A DNA stretch of 64,000 nucleotides from Brotaphodocola catenula (GCA_020686985.1 JAJEPU010000004.1:59466-123465), one strand, 5' to 3'. Numbered from the stretch's first letter, positions 15,937 to 24,775 are shown. Made by a program: numbers and translations. The notes: generated from the letters alone by a model not told the origin.

Positions 15937-16629
15937 ATGATTTATTCACAGGAAGTAGAAGAAATGTGCACCGTCGCTCAGGGCGTGCATCATGGTGCTG
16001 CTCCGATTCCGGAGGAGGCAAAATGGGTACAGTCTAAACAGGTGGGAGACATTTCCGGTCTGACACATGGTGTTGGCTGGTGCGCTCCTCAGCAGGGTGC
16101 TTGTAAGTTGACTCTTAACGTGAAAGAGGGCATTATTCAGGAGGCTCTGGTTGAGACCATCGGATGCTCCGGCATGACTCACTCCGCAGCAATGGCAGCT
16201 GAGATTCTTCCGGGACTGACTGTTCTGGAGGCTCTGAACACCGACCTTGTTTGTGATGCAATCAATACCGCTATGAGAGAGCTGTTCCTTCAGATCGCAT
16301 ACGGCAGAACCCAGAGTGCATTCTCTGAGGATGGTCTTCCGATCGGTGCAGGTCTTGAGGATCTTGGTAAGGGTCTTCGTTCCCAGGTTGGTACCATGTA
16401 TGGCACTCTGAAGAAGGGTCCTCGTTACCTGGAGATGGCTGAGGGATATGTAACCGGCATCGCTTTGGATGCTGATGATCAGATCATCGGCTATCAGTTC
16501 GTGAACTTCGGCAAGATGACCGACTTTATTAAGAAGGGTGATGACCCGACCACCGCTTACGAGAAGGCAAAGGGTCAGTACGGCCGTATCGCAGATGCAG
16601 TTAAGATCATCGATCCGAGACAGGCGTAA
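15937..16629 (+). CDS. NifU/IscU-like iron-sulfur cluster assembly scaffold protein
   Basis: This 230-residue protein contains a scaffold-type domain with cluster-ligand candidates Cys49 (GWCAPQQGACKLTL), Cys56 and Cys77 (IGCSGMTHSAAMAAEILPGL) and Cys106. It is longer than IscU, with a C-terminal extension from about residue 140 that binds no obvious cofactor. It sits 32 bp before the GGGtGRT gene. Both use the GGT/CGT/ACC-rich codons seen in ilvC in this window, unlike most neighbours, which suggests high expression. GAAAGGAG precedes the ATG. The role as a cluster donor is family inference; the partner gene suggests a dedicated recipient. Confidence 0.85.
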   Translation: MIYSQEVEEMCTVAQGVHHGAAPIPEEAKWVQSKQVGDISGLTHGVGWCAPQQGACKLTLNVKEGIIQEALVETIGCSGMTHSAAMAAEILPGLTVLEALNTDLVCDAINTAMRELFLQIAYGRTQSAFSEDGLPIGAGLEDLGKGLRSQVGTMYGTLKKGPRYLEMAEGYVTGIALDADDQIIGYQFVNFGKMTDFIKKGDDPTTAYEKAKGQYGRIADAVKIIDPRQA

Positions 16630-16661
16630 ACGAACGAATTTGAAGGAGGAGACAAGTCATC

Positions 16662-17672
16662 ATGGCATTATTTGAATCATATGAGAGACGCATCAAGCAG
16701 ATTGATGCAGTATTAAACAGCTATGGCATCGCTTCTATCGAGGAAGCAGAGAAGATTACCAAGGACGCAGGTCTGGACGTATACAAGCAGGTTGAGGCTA
16801 TTCAGCCGATCTGTTTCGAGAACGCAAAGTGGGCTTACACCGTAGGTGCAGCAATCGCAATCAAGAAGGGTTGCCGTCGTGCAGCAGATGCAGCAGCAGC
16901 AATCGGTGAGGGTCTTCAGGCTTTCTGTATTCCGGGATCTGTTGCTGATCAGCGTAAAGTAGGTCTGGGCCATGGTAATCTGGGTAAGATGCTTCTGGAA
17001 GAGACCACTGACTGCTTCTGTTTCCTGGCTGGACATGAGTCCTTCGCAGCAGCAGAGGGTGCTATCGGTATCGCAGAGAAGGCAAACAAGGTTCGTCAGA
17101 AACCTCTGCGTGTTATCCTGAATGGTCTGGGCAAGGATGCGGCACAGATCATCTCCCGTATCAACGGCTTCACCTATGTAGAGACCCAGATGGATTACTA
17201 CACCGGCGAAGTAAAAGAGCTGTGGAGAAAGTCCTACTCCGAGGGTCTGCGCGCTAAGGTAAACTGCTATGGTGCAAATGACGTTCGTGAGGGTGTTGCA
17301 ATCATGTGGAAGGAAGGCGTTGACGTTTCCATCACTGGTAACTCCACCAACCCGACCCGTTTCCAGCATCCGGTAGCTGGTACCTACAAGAAGGAGTGCC
17401 AGGAGAAGGGTAAGAAATACTTCTCCGTAGCTTCTGGTGGTGGTACTGGACGTACCCTGCATCCGGATAACATGGCAGCTGGTCCGGCTTCCTACGGAAT
17501 GACCGATACCATGGGTCGTATGCACTCTGATGCACAGTTCGCAGGTTCTTCTTCCGTTCCGGCTCACGTAGAGATGATGGGTCTGATCGGAATGGGTAAT
17601 AACCCGATGGTAGGTGCTACCGTAGCAGTAGCAGTTTCCGTAGAGGAAGCAGCTAAGGCTGGCAAGTTCTAA
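16662..17672 (+). CDS. GGGtGRT protein (function unknown)
   Basis: This 336-residue protein carries the name-giving motif GGGTGRT at residues 259-265 within SVASGGGTGRTLHPDNMAAG. It is rich in short Ala/Gly helices (CRRAADAAAAIGEGL) and has several conserved Cys residues. The family occurs mainly in anaerobic Firmicutes and has no established function. It regularly follows a NifU-like scaffold gene, as here (32 bp gap, AAGGAGGAGACAAG ribosome site). Codon use indicates a very abundant protein. A terminator follows. The pairing suggests a metalloprotein or an enzyme assembled with the scaffold. Confidence 0.88.
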   Translation: MALFESYERRIKQIDAVLNSYGIASIEEAEKITKDAGLDVYKQVEAIQPICFENAKWAYTVGAAIAIKKGCRRAADAAAAIGEGLQAFCIPGSVADQRKVGLGHGNLGKMLLEETTDCFCFLAGHESFAAAEGAIGIAEKANKVRQKPLRVILNGLGKDAAQIISRINGFTYVETQMDYYTGEVKELWRKSYSEGLRAKVNCYGANDVREGVAIMWKEGVDVSITGNSTNPTRFQHPVAGTYKKECQEKGKKYFSVASGGGTGRTLHPDNMAAGPASYGMTDTMGRMHSDAQFAGSSSVPAHVEMMGLIGMGNNPMVGATVAVAVSVEEAAKAGKF

Positions 17673-17709
17673 AAACAACGGATTTAAGCCGTTTATAGAG
17701 ATGTAGGCG

Positions 17710-17745
17710 ATGGAGTAGAGCTGGATGGTTCTACTCCATTTTTTG
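17710..17745 (+). terminator. Terminator of the FeS scaffold/GGGtGRT unit
   Basis: ATGGAGTAGA (17710-17719) pairs with TCTACTCCAT (17730-17739) around a 10-base loop, followed by a T-run. Confidence 0.9.
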
Positions 17746-17815
17746 TTTTTATAGGAGACATTTCTGTTGCAGAAAAAGTAAAGATGAGTTGCGAGACATA
17801 GCGTATTGATTTTAT

Positions 17816-17983
17816 ATGAAAATAAAGGTAGAATATTTAGGAGTGGATATGGCGGAGATACGCAATGGTGAGATCTATGAGGCGACAGAAATAAAAGATG
17901 ATTCGCGCTATTATGGAGTTCTTGATCACTCTGGAGAATGGTATGCTTGTCCGAAAACGCTGTTTGAAATTATCTCAGAGTAA
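17816..17983 (+). CDS. Small SH3-like conserved protein
   Basis: This 55-residue protein has the layout MKIKVEYLG..., NGEIYEATEIKDDSRYYGVL, then DHSGEWYACPKTLFEI. I recognise the pattern from small beta-barrel proteins common in Lachnospiraceae (NGKIYE ... DDSGEDYLYPPELFEIVE), often near small membrane proteins or toxin-type loci; their function is unknown. Family resemblance favours ATG 17816. A better ribosome site (TTAGGAGTGGAT) precedes the internal ATG at 17849, which would give 44 residues and drop the first strand. Confidence 0.65.
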   Translation: MKIKVEYLGVDMAEIRNGEIYEATEIKDDSRYYGVLDHSGEWYACPKTLFEIISE

Positions 17984-18030
17984 TGATAGCTTGTGGGGAT
18001 TGCATACAGAAAATAGAAGGATAAAAAAAG

Positions 18031-18150
18031 ATGAGAGAGATTGTTAAGTTTGGGTTGAGTGCATTGTCATGTTTTTTCTTTGCACGCGCATTTTTTAATT
18101 TGATGAAAATTCTGAAATATTTGTATGAAAAGAAAAAGGAAAATAGCTAA
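18031..18150 (+). CDS. Very small single-pass membrane protein
   Basis: This 39-residue protein is MREIVKFGL, a hydrophobic segment (SALSCFFFARAFFNLMKIL), then a Lys/Glu-rich tail. GATAAAAAAAG precedes the ATG and AGAAGGA lies a little further upstream. It sits between two other tiny genes in the same direction and overlaps the next by 26 bp. No family recognised. Length and topology would suit a small toxin or membrane regulator, which is speculation. Confidence 0.45.
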   Translation: MREIVKFGLSALSCFFFARAFFNLMKILKYLYEKKKENS

Positions 18151-18268
18151 ACTGAGTGTAAGTATAGAGGTAATAAAAAATGTAATTATTATCGCAGTCT
18201 CATTGATTCTGGGATATATTGCGCGGAAAATCTTTGAAAAACGCAGAGATAAAAATGGGTGTGAGTAG
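18125..18268 (+). CDS. Very small membrane protein
   Basis: This 47-residue protein has a basic start (MKRKRKIAKL), one predicted transmembrane helix (VIKNVIIIAVSLILGYIA), and a basic cytoplasmic tail. It overlaps the preceding tiny gene out of frame and has no clear Shine-Dalgarno, so translation by coupling would be needed. No family recognised. Confidence 0.4.
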   Translation: MKRKRKIAKLSVSIEVIKNVIIIAVSLILGYIARKIFEKRRDKNGCE

Positions 18269-18285
18269 GGATGTGAAGTATAGGG

Positions 18286-18465
18286 ATGAAAGCAGAGTGG
18301 GGTGAAGCAGAAAAGCGTGCTCTGAATGAGAAATTGAATCATCCTCAAAAACTTGTAAAATGTCCGCGCTGTGGAAGTGAGCTTGTTTATGAAAAGCGAG
18401 GGAATTCCATTGCAGTAGAGTGCAGAACGGCTCGATGTATTTATGGAGGAATCAGAGGTTTGTAA
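18286..18465 (+). CDS. Small zinc-ribbon-like protein
   Basis: This 59-residue protein has a charged helix followed by KCPRCGSELVYEKRGNSI and VECRTARCIYGGIRG. The CPRC pair and the second Cys pair make a one-knuckle zinc ribbon plausible. I recall similar small proteins in Lachnospiraceae without known function. Its last codons lie inside the left arm of the terminator at 18447-18488. It may form a unit with the three small genes upstream. Confidence 0.6.
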   Translation: MKAEWGEAEKRALNEKLNHPQKLVKCPRCGSELVYEKRGNSIAVECRTARCIYGGIRGL

Positions 18466-18488
18466 AAAAGGCTTCTGATTCCTATTTT
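18447..18488 (+). terminator. Terminator overlapping the zinc-ribbon gene
   Basis: AGGAATCAGA (18447-18456) pairs with TCTGATTCCT (18474-18483), then A and six T. The left arm is coding sequence. Confidence 0.85.
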
Positions 18489-18549
18489 TTGATTTGCATA
18501 TCGAGAAAGCACTGGTAATGCAGTCTTTCGTGGATCTTTCGGCAGAAAC

Positions 18550-18578
18550 TTGCCCGCACTCTCATAAAATGATAAAAT
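18550..18578 (+). promoter_or_regulatory. Promoter of glgX
   Basis: TTGCCC (18550-18555), 17 bp, TAAAAT (18573-18578), about 60 bp before the glgX start. Confidence 0.7.
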
Positions 18579-18639
18579 AGAGGCATGCAGTTATATGCTC
18601 TGTGAGCGTTGACTTCAATAAATGAGGGGAGACTGGTAA

Positions 18640-20775
18640 ATGAAGATTCAGAATCGAGAGATTATCCTGGATTATCCGATTCGCAATGAGGTAATGGGAA
18701 AAATTGCGGGTTATCACGTAAGACCAGGACTATTTGACATTAACGGAGCGATGGTGCTCGAGTGTGGTGTAAATTTTACGATCCACACGAGAAACGGCAC
18801 AAGTTGTGAGCTTCTGCTGTTCCATCGCGGGGAGGAAGAGCCATTTGCCGTGCTTCCATTTCCGGAGGAATACAAAATCGGTGATGTATATTCGATGATT
18901 GTATTTGGATTACAGCCGGAAGAGTTTGAGTATGCATATCGGATTGACGGACCAAACAATCCGAAAGCAGGTCTTCTGTTTGACAAGAAAAATGTGCTTC
19001 TTGATCCGTATGCACGTTGTGTTGTGGGAAAAGAGCGCTGGGGAGAGAAGAAGAGCCGGGATTACCATGCCTGCGTGGTGCGCGACAACTTTGACTGGGG
19101 AGATATGCCACAGTCAAAGCGGGAGATGAGTGATCTGGTGATTTATGAGCTTCATGTGCGTGGCTTCACGCGCCATCATTCTTCCGGTGTACGTCATCCG
19201 GGAACGTTTGAGGGTCTCCGGGAAAAAATCCCGTATCTCAAGAACCTTGGAGTCAATGCGGTTGAGCTGATGCCGATCTTTGAGTTTGATGAGATGCTCA
19301 ACTCGAGAGAGGTCGATGGAAAGACGCTGTTGGAGTACTGGGGATACAATACGGTTTGCTTCTTTGCCCCGAATGCGAGCTATTCGTCCACCCATGTGGA
19401 TGGAACAGAGGGCAAGGAACTCAAAGAATTGATTCGTCTTCTGCATGCAAATGGAATCGAAGTCATCCTTGATGTGGTCTTTAATCACACTGCAGAAGGA
19501 AATGAGAAGGGACCTTCTTTCTGCTTTAAGGGAATTGACAACAAGATTTATTACATGCTGACGCCGGACGGATATTACTATAATTTTAGTGGTTGTGGAA
19601 ATACGCTTAACTGCAACAACCCGATCGTCCAGAATTTGATCCTTGAGTGTCTGCGCTATTGGACGGTTCGCTATCGTGTCGACGGATTCCGTTTTGATCT
19701 CGCAAGTATTCTTGGACGAAATGAGGACGGTTCCCCGATGAACAATCCGCCTCTTCTGCGAAGCCTTGCCTATGATCCGATTCTCGGAAATGTTAAGCTG
19801 ATCGCGGAAGCGTGGGATGCCGGTGGTCTGTATCAGGTCGGAAGATTCCCTGCAAGTGGACGCTGGGCAGAATGGAACGGACGTTACCGCGACACGATCC
19901 GCGGATTCTTGAAGGGAGATAACTGGGAAGCCTGGGATGCCGCATGGAGAATTTCCGGTTCCGGTGATCTCTATGGCGGAGTGGCTTCAGATGACCATGC
20001 CGAATATGCCGGATACAACTCCTGTGTCAATTTCCTGACGTGTCACGATGGATTTACGCTGTATGATCTCTACGCCTACAATGGTAAGCACAATGAGGAA
20101 AACGGGTGGGATAACACGGATGGAGCAAATGACAATCGTAGCTGGAACTGTGGAGCAGAGGGCGACACCGATGACTGGCAGGTCAACCAGCTTCGCATGA
20201 GAATGATCCGAAATGCCTGTGCGGTTCTGATGTGCAGTCGCGGTACGCCGATGTTCCTTGCCGGAGATGAGTTTGGAAATACCCAGTATGGAAATAACAA
20301 TGGCTACTGTCAGGACAGCGAGATTTCCTGGCTTGACTGGTCGTTGCTTGACAAAAATCCAAATCTGTTTGAGTTCTTCCGTTACATGATCCGGTTCCGT
20401 CACGATCATCCGGTAATCCGCAAACGCCTTCCGGATGCGGTCTGTGGAATGGAGCCGATTCGCTCTCACGAGGCAGATGCCTTGCGCCCGGGAAATATCT
20501 CCCACGACACGAGAACGCTGTGCGTGAGCTTTGCGGGATATGACAAGGATAAGGGAAGAGACGATATGGTCTACCTTGCAGTCAATACCTACTGGGAGGA
20601 TGTGACGATCACGCTTCCGGATACGCGCAGAGCAGGTTTCTGGTATCTGTATGTGAACACTTACGGGGATGGACAGGGACGCTATTGCTATTCCGAGCAG
20701 GAAGCAGTCCGGATTGAGGGAACATTTACGATGCGCCCGCGTTCTGTGGCAGTATTCTCAGTCAGAACCTACTAG
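18640..20775 (+). CDS. glgX: Glycogen debranching enzyme, GH13 isoamylase type
   Basis: Cleaves alpha-1,6 branches of glycogen or limit dextrin in the cytoplasm. The 711-residue protein has an N-terminal CBM48-like beta domain (about residues 15-110) and a GH13 barrel. Conserved regions are DVVFNHTAEG (region I), DGFRFDLASI with the nucleophile Asp (region II), LIAEAWDAGG with the acid Glu (region III) and NFLTCHDGFTLYDL with the transition-state Asp (region IV). A short beta domain closes the protein. AGGGGAGACTGGTAA precedes the ATG. It is transcribed convergently with glgC-glgD, sharing a bidirectional terminator. Pullulanase activity on dietary glucans is possible, but there is no signal peptide. 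Confidence 0.92.
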   Translation: MKIQNREIILDYPIRNEVMGKIAGYHVRPGLFDINGAMVLECGVNFTIHTRNGTSCELLLFHRGEEEPFAVLPFPEEYKIGDVYSMIVFGLQPEEFEYAYRIDGPNNPKAGLLFDKKNVLLDPYARCVVGKERWGEKKSRDYHACVVRDNFDWGDMPQSKREMSDLVIYELHVRGFTRHHSSGVRHPGTFEGLREKIPYLKNLGVNAVELMPIFEFDEMLNSREVDGKTLLEYWGYNTVCFFAPNASYSSTHVDGTEGKELKELIRLLHANGIEVILDVVFNHTAEGNEKGPSFCFKGIDNKIYYMLTPDGYYYNFSGCGNTLNCNNPIVQNLILECLRYWTVRYRVDGFRFDLASILGRNEDGSPMNNPPLLRSLAYDPILGNVKLIAEAWDAGGLYQVGRFPASGRWAEWNGRYRDTIRGFLKGDNWEAWDAAWRISGSGDLYGGVASDDHAEYAGYNSCVNFLTCHDGFTLYDLYAYNGKHNEENGWDNTDGANDNRSWNCGAEGDTDDWQVNQLRMRMIRNACAVLMCSRGTPMFLAGDEFGNTQYGNNNGYCQDSEISWLDWSLLDKNPNLFEFFRYMIRFRHDHPVIRKRLPDAVCGMEPIRSHEADALRPGNISHDTRTLCVSFAGYDKDKGRDDMVYLAVNTYWEDVTITLPDTRRAGFWYLYVNTYGDGQGRYCYSEQEAVRIEGTFTMRPRSVAVFSVRTY

Positions 20776-20799
20776 AGAAGAAATTTTGTATAAAAGTCT

Positions 20800-20907
20800 G
20801 AGACTTCAGAAATATAAGAAAAAGAATCATAGAAATGTAGAATTATAAAGGCAAAAAACTATAAAAAATAAAATTATAAAAACATAAAAACATAAAAATA
20901 TAAAAAC
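20800..20907 (+). repeat. A-rich degenerate tandem repeat
   Basis: Repeating ATAAAAAC/CATAAAAA units with a period near 10 bp, clearest from about 20870. Non-coding, just before the terminator. Confidence 0.6.
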
Positions 20908-20965
20908 AAAACCGCTGTGAACCCTCACACAAATGAGAAGTATGAGAGGACACAGCGGTTTTTTT
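20908..20965. terminator. Bidirectional terminator between glgX and glgD
   Basis: AAAACCGCTGTG (20908-20919) and CACAGCGGTTTT (20951-20962) form a perfect 12-bp stem flanked by A-runs on the left and T-runs on the right. It can serve both convergent genes. Confidence 0.9.
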
Positions 20966-21010
20966 ATGATAAATCACATATAAACTGCGATTATCAGATC
21001 TTATTTGGTT

Positions 21011-22153
21011 TTACACCGTCTGTCTCTTGGGAATAAATACCTGGAAGTCTCTATTTCCCTTGAGCTCTTTTCCGGCGGAGATCGTCACGTTCTTATCGGT
21101 GATGACGTAATCAAGATCAGCACCAGCTTCAACAACGGTATCCTGCATCAGCACACAGTTGCGAACGCGGGCACCCTTTGCGATCCGAACGCCTCTGAAG
21201 AGGATGGAATCCTCGACATCACCCTCAATCACACAACCATCGGCAGCCATGATGTTCTTTGCATTTGCACCGTTGATGTAGCGGGTCGGGTTATCGTCAC
21301 GAATCTTCGTGTAGATCGGGTTAGCGGAGAAGAGGGCATCGACATTGACGTCGTCGAGCATCTTCATGTTTTCCTCAAAGTAGCTCTTCATATCGGTGAT
21401 GCGGGCAACGTATCCGTCGTAGCGGTATCCCTGAATATTCAGCTTGTTGACCTGAGGAGCGAGAATGTCGCGCTCGAAGTAGATGTATCCGCGCGCAAAA
21501 GCAACCTCAATCTGCTGAATCAGAAGCTCTCTGCTGAGAATGTAGATGTTCATGCCAAAGTTCTGGATTCCCTGCTCCTTGGAGTTCATGTAGATATTTC
21601 TCACACGACCGTTCTCAATAGCAAAGGTGTAGTAGAGAACATCGTCTGTGATCGGAGCGGAGAGAAGACCTGCCGGGATCGGCTCTTCCTTGTAAGCGAT
21701 CGTGACATCAGCACCGCTCTCAATGTGCTTGTTGATGAAATCCTTGAAGTCAAAGTTTGCAACCATGTTCGTATCTGCCAGGATGACATACTTCTCTTTC
21801 TGGCGCTTTAAGTGGCTTAAGATGTTGGCAAGAGCCTGTACACGGCCGTTGTAGACGGAAACACCGCGCTCAGCGTAAGGCGGAACGATGTTCAGACCGC
21901 CGTTCTTGCGAACGAGATCGTAAGCACGACCGGAACCCAAATGGTCCATCAGGGACAGGTAGTTCTTGCGGACAACAACGGAGATGTTGTCAATTCCGCA
22001 GTTTGCCATGCTTGACAGGATGAAGTCAACCAGACGATAACGGCTGGCGAAAGGAATGGAAGCCATCAGGCGTTCTGCTACGAGATCCGGAACCAGAGCG
22101 TCGTATGAGTTTGGAAAAATGATGCCCAGAGCATCAGAGTTAGAATTTACCAT
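21011..22153 (-). CDS. glgD: Glucose-1-phosphate adenylyltransferase subunit GlgD
   Basis: This is the regulatory, weakly or non-catalytic partner of GlgC in Firmicutes ADP-glucose pyrophosphorylase. It has 380 residues. The N-terminal nucleotidyltransferase domain keeps the fold ([20 protein letters not shown]) but lacks the GGxGxRL triphosphate-binding signature of GlgC, having [14 protein letters not shown] instead. The C-terminal half shows left-handed beta-helix hexapeptides ([20 protein letters not shown]). Its ATG overlaps the glgC stop by 7 bp, so translation is coupled. Terminator at 20908-20965. Confidence 0.93.
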   Translation of the reverse strand: MVNSNSDALGIIFPNSYDALVPDLVAERLMASIPFASRYRLVDFILSSMANCGIDNISVVVRKNYLSLMDHLGSGRAYDLVRKNGGLNIVPPYAERGVSVYNGRVQALANILSHLKRQKEKYVILADTNMVANFDFKDFINKHIESGADVTIAYKEEPIPAGLLSAPITDDVLYYTFAIENGRVRNIYMNSKEQGIQNFGMNIYILSRELLIQQIEVAFARGYIYFERDILAPQVNKLNIQGYRYDGYVARITDMKSYFEENMKMLDDVNVDALFSANPIYTKIRDDNPTRYINGANAKNIMAADGCVIEGDVEDSILFRGVRIAKGARVRNCVLMQDTVVEAGADLDYVITDKNVTISAGKELKGNRDFQVFIPKRQTV

Positions 22154-23355
22154 TGTTCTTCACCATCCTTTACATCGTTGTTGATCATCGCCTTAGGGCC
22201 GATCTTTGCGTTTGCGCCGATCTTCACGCCGGAACCGATGGTTGCCACATTCTTCTCATCGCCAGATGGCATGTCGCCGACTACCGCATTCTCGCCGATC
22301 TCTACATTCTCAGCGATGATGGCATGACGTACCACAGCACCCGAACGGATCGTGGAACCACCCATGACAACAGAATCCTCAACCACAGCACCCGGTTCTA
22401 CCTTGACACCGGAGAACAGGATGGAGTGCTTGACACCGCCCTCGATCCGGCAACCGTCTGTGATCATGGAGTTTGTGACAACAGCATTCTTTGCGATCTT
22501 GTGACCGGTCATACCGCTGTTACGGCTGTAAATCTTCCAGTTCTCATCGAACAGGTTGATACCGCTGTGCTCCGGATCGAGCACTTCCATGTTTGCTTCC
22601 CAGAGAGACGGGATGGTGCCTACGTCTTTCCAGTAGCCATCAAAATGATAAGCGTACATTCTGCGTCCGTCACGCAGGAGATTGGGGATGATATTATTAC
22701 CGAAATCATTCTCAGAATTCGGATCGGCCTCGTCCTCGATCAGATATTTGCGCAGGATATCCCAGTTGAAAATGTAAATTCCCATCGATGCCAGGTTGGA
22801 CTTCGGGTTCTTCGGCTTCTCCTGGAATTCGGTGATGCGGTCGTTCTCATCTGCAACCATCAGACCGAAACGGGAAGCATCCTCCCACGGAACCTCCATA
22901 ACCGCAACACTGAATTCAGCGTTCTTTTCCTTGTGGAAACGAAGGAAATCACTGTAATCCTGTTTGCAGATCTGGTCACCGGAAAGAATAATCACATACT
23001 CGGGATTATAGCGCTCAATAAACGAAATATTCTGGTAAATTGCATTCGCAGTTCCCTTGTACCAGTCAGAGCCGGATGCCTTCTGATAAGGCGGGAGCAC
23101 ATGAACACCACCATAGAGACGGTCAAGGTCCCACGGCTGTCCATTGCCGATGTACTCGTTGAGAACCAGTGGCTGATACTGGGTCAGGATACCTACGGTG
23201 TCAATACCGGAATTTACGCAGTTGGAAAGCGGAAAGTCGATGATACGATATTTTCCGCCAAACGGAACTGCTGGTTTTGCCAGCTTCTGGGTCAGGGCAT
23301 AAAGCCGGGAACCCTGGCCGCCAGCAAGAAGCATAGCAATCATTTCTTTGGCCAT
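22147..23355 (-). CDS. glgC: Glucose-1-phosphate adenylyltransferase (GlgC)
   Basis: Makes ADP-glucose from ATP and glucose-1-phosphate, the committed step of glycogen synthesis. The 402-residue protein has [16 protein letters not shown] (pyrophosphorylase loop), [20 protein letters not shown], the catalytic-domain segment [12 protein letters not shown], and a beta-helix C-terminus ([20 protein letters not shown]). I chose ATG 23355 because GAGGGGGATAAA lies upstream; the frame opens at 23373. The neighbouring glgD and glgX make this a glycogen locus, though synthase and branching enzyme are outside the window. Confidence 0.95.
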   Translation of the reverse strand: MAKEMIAMLLAGGQGSRLYALTQKLAKPAVPFGGKYRIIDFPLSNCVNSGIDTVGILTQYQPLVLNEYIGNGQPWDLDRLYGGVHVLPPYQKASGSDWYKGTANAIYQNISFIERYNPEYVIILSGDQICKQDYSDFLRFHKEKNAEFSVAVMEVPWEDASRFGLMVADENDRITEFQEKPKNPKSNLASMGIYIFNWDILRKYLIEDEADPNSENDFGNNIIPNLLRDGRRMYAYHFDGYWKDVGTIPSLWEANMEVLDPEHSGINLFDENWKIYSRNSGMTGHKIAKNAVVTNSMITDGCRIEGGVKHSILFSGVKVEPGAVVEDSVVMGGSTIRSGAVVRHAIIAENVEIGENAVVGDMPSGDEKNVATIGSGVKIGANAKIGPKAMINNDVKDGEEQW

Positions 23356-23543
23356 AAAATTTATCCCCCTCAAAATATTCGTGTATTCTCAGCCGTGCAA
23401 ATCTTCCATGAGCCGTGTCGCTCAATAAAATCCGTCTGCGGATGCCTGTTAAAAAGACTCTGAGAACACATCTGTATGCGCATTTTTTATTTTTTGGAAA
23501 AATCATAAAAAGATCGCGCATAATGAGAATCACTCATATACAA

Positions 23544-23552
23544 ATTGTACCA
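23544..23552 (-). promoter_or_regulatory. Extended -10 promoter of glgCD
   Basis: On the minus strand TGG directly precedes TACAAT, giving an extended -10 without a good -35. It predicts a leader of about 180 bases. It is divergent from the promoter at 23605-23613, with some 55 bp between the -10 boxes. Confidence 0.5.
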
Positions 23553-23604
23553 TAAAAACGCAAAAAAAGACAGATGTTTTGTTAAATACAGGAAAGAAAA
23601 TTTG

Positions 23605-23613
23605 TGGTATAAT
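23605..23613 (+). promoter_or_regulatory. Extended -10 promoter of the DMT transporter
   Basis: TGG followed by a perfect TATAAT (23608-23613). The -35 is weak. The start would be near 23620, at the left edge of the structured leader. Confidence 0.65.
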
Positions 23614-23619
23614 GCGAAA

Positions 23620-23695
23620 AGAGTTACACGGGTATCCAGCGGGATTTGCGGTTTCCCATGTTTCGATCTGGATCCCACTTGAATATCGTAACTTA
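23620..23695 (+). promoter_or_regulatory. Structured 5' leader, candidate cis-regulatory RNA
   Basis: Nested pairings begin at the predicted +1: GTTAC (23623-23627) with GTAAC (23688-23692), GGGTATCCAG (23630-23639) with CTGGATCCC (23668-23676), and GGGA (23641-23644) with TCCC (23654-23657). A small AGAC/GTCT hairpin follows. I do not recognise a known riboswitch class. The regulated gene is a drug/metabolite exporter. Confidence 0.45.
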
Positions 23696-23741
23696 AAAAA
23701 GACAAACGTCTATAAAATTTAAGAAAAGAGAGAGTAAAAAG

Positions 23742-24605
23742 ATGAATTCAAAATACAGAGGAATCTGTTGCATTGTGTTTTCGGCGTTTTGTTTTTCACT
23801 GATGAGTGTGTTTATTCGCCTGGCGGGAGATCTGCCGTCGATGCAGAAGAGTCTGTTCCGCAACCTTGTGGCAGTCTTCTTTGCGATTGGGATCATGAAG
23901 AAACAAAAAGTGGGATTTTCCGGTGACAAGAAAAATCTCGGTCTGCTCGTGATCCGCTCCATGTTTGGAACGATGGGAATTCTTTGTAACTATTATGCAG
24001 TCGATCACCTTGTGTTGGCGGATGCCTCAATGCTCAATAAGATGGCACCATTTTTTACTCTGCTCTTCAGCTTTATTCTGTTGCGAGAAAAGATCAGCCT
24101 TGTTCAGGGACTTGCAGTCGCAGGCGCGTTTCTCGGAAGTCTTCTGATTCTGCGTCCGACCGGGTTTGATCTTACGAGACTTCCGGCTTTTGTCGGACTT
24201 CTCGGTGGAATGGGAGCGGGAATCGCCTATGCGTTTGTGCGTCTGCTCGGAACGAGGGAAGAGAAGGGACCGTTTATCGTCTTTTTCTTTTCCGCCTTCT
24301 CGGTGCTGATTCTGCTCCCGTTTGTGATTATGGGCTATCACCCGATGCAGTGGTGGCAACTTGGCAGTCTGCTTCTGGCAGGACTTGCGGCGACAGGGGG
24401 GCAGTTTGGAGTGACGATGGCATACTGTTATGCGCCGGCGCGCGAGATTTCGGTCTATGATTACTCTCAGATCATTTTTTCGACAATCTGGGGGTTTCTG
24501 TTCTTCGGACAGATTCCAGACGCAATGAGTCTGGCGGGATACGTCATCATCTGTGCGATGGGAATCTGGATCTTTGTGTACAATAAGAAAAAGGCGCAGG
24601 CATAA
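23742..24605 (+). CDS. EamA/DMT-family transporter
   Basis: This 287-residue protein has ten hydrophobic helices in two EamA repeats. The first runs from the N-terminus through SLMSVFIRLAGDLPS and VLADASMLNKMAPFFTLLFS to about residue 140. The second starts at GLLGGMGAGIAYAFVRLLG and ends with SLAGYVIICAMGIWIFVYN. A basic tail keeps the C-terminus cytoplasmic. RhaT/YdcZ-like members export amino acids, purines or drugs; the substrate here is unknown. GAGAGAGTAAAAAG precedes the ATG. It is alone in its unit behind an extended -10 promoter and a structured leader. Confidence 0.88.
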   Translation: MNSKYRGICCIVFSAFCFSLMSVFIRLAGDLPSMQKSLFRNLVAVFFAIGIMKKQKVGFSGDKKNLGLLVIRSMFGTMGILCNYYAVDHLVLADASMLNKMAPFFTLLFSFILLREKISLVQGLAVAGAFLGSLLILRPTGFDLTRLPAFVGLLGGMGAGIAYAFVRLLGTREEKGPFIVFFFSAFSVLILLPFVIMGYHPMQWWQLGSLLLAGLAATGGQFGVTMAYCYAPAREISVYDYSQIIFSTIWGFLFFGQIPDAMSLAGYVIICAMGIWIFVYNKKKAQA

Positions 24606-24630
24606 AAAGCCGGGCACTTTGATAACAAAA

Positions 24631-24718
24631 AAGACGACTGCGAGAAAGGAAAAGGAGTTCCATTCTGCGGTCGTCTTCGGATTTCAAAGGGAGGAGCCGG
24701 CAACCCGTTGTTGCCGGC
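24631..24718 (+). terminator. Two hairpins after the DMT gene
   Basis: AAGACGAC (24631-24638) pairs with GTCGTCTT (24670-24677), the latter ending in a short T-rich stretch. GCCGGCAAC (24696-24704) then pairs perfectly with GTTGCCGGC (24710-24718). The first is the likelier terminator. The second lacks a U-tail and may be a processing or barrier hairpin. Confidence 0.5.
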
Positions 24719-24746
24719 AATTATGAAAAAAATTTTATCAAATAGT

Positions 24747-24775
24747 TGGTAGCTTCATTTGATGATCTTAGTATA
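24747..24775 (+). promoter_or_regulatory. Promoter of the MprF-like gene
   Basis: TTGGTA (24747-24752), 17 bp, TAGTAT (24770-24775). A purine-rich leader of about 200 bases (24838-24960), with recurring GGAGA and GATAA units, separates it from the gene. Confidence 0.5.

Noticed and set aside
21005..23463. Long plus-strand frames (268 and 436 codons) opposite glgD and glgC
   Set aside because: They are antisense shadows of well-recognised genes, with implausible amino-acid composition.
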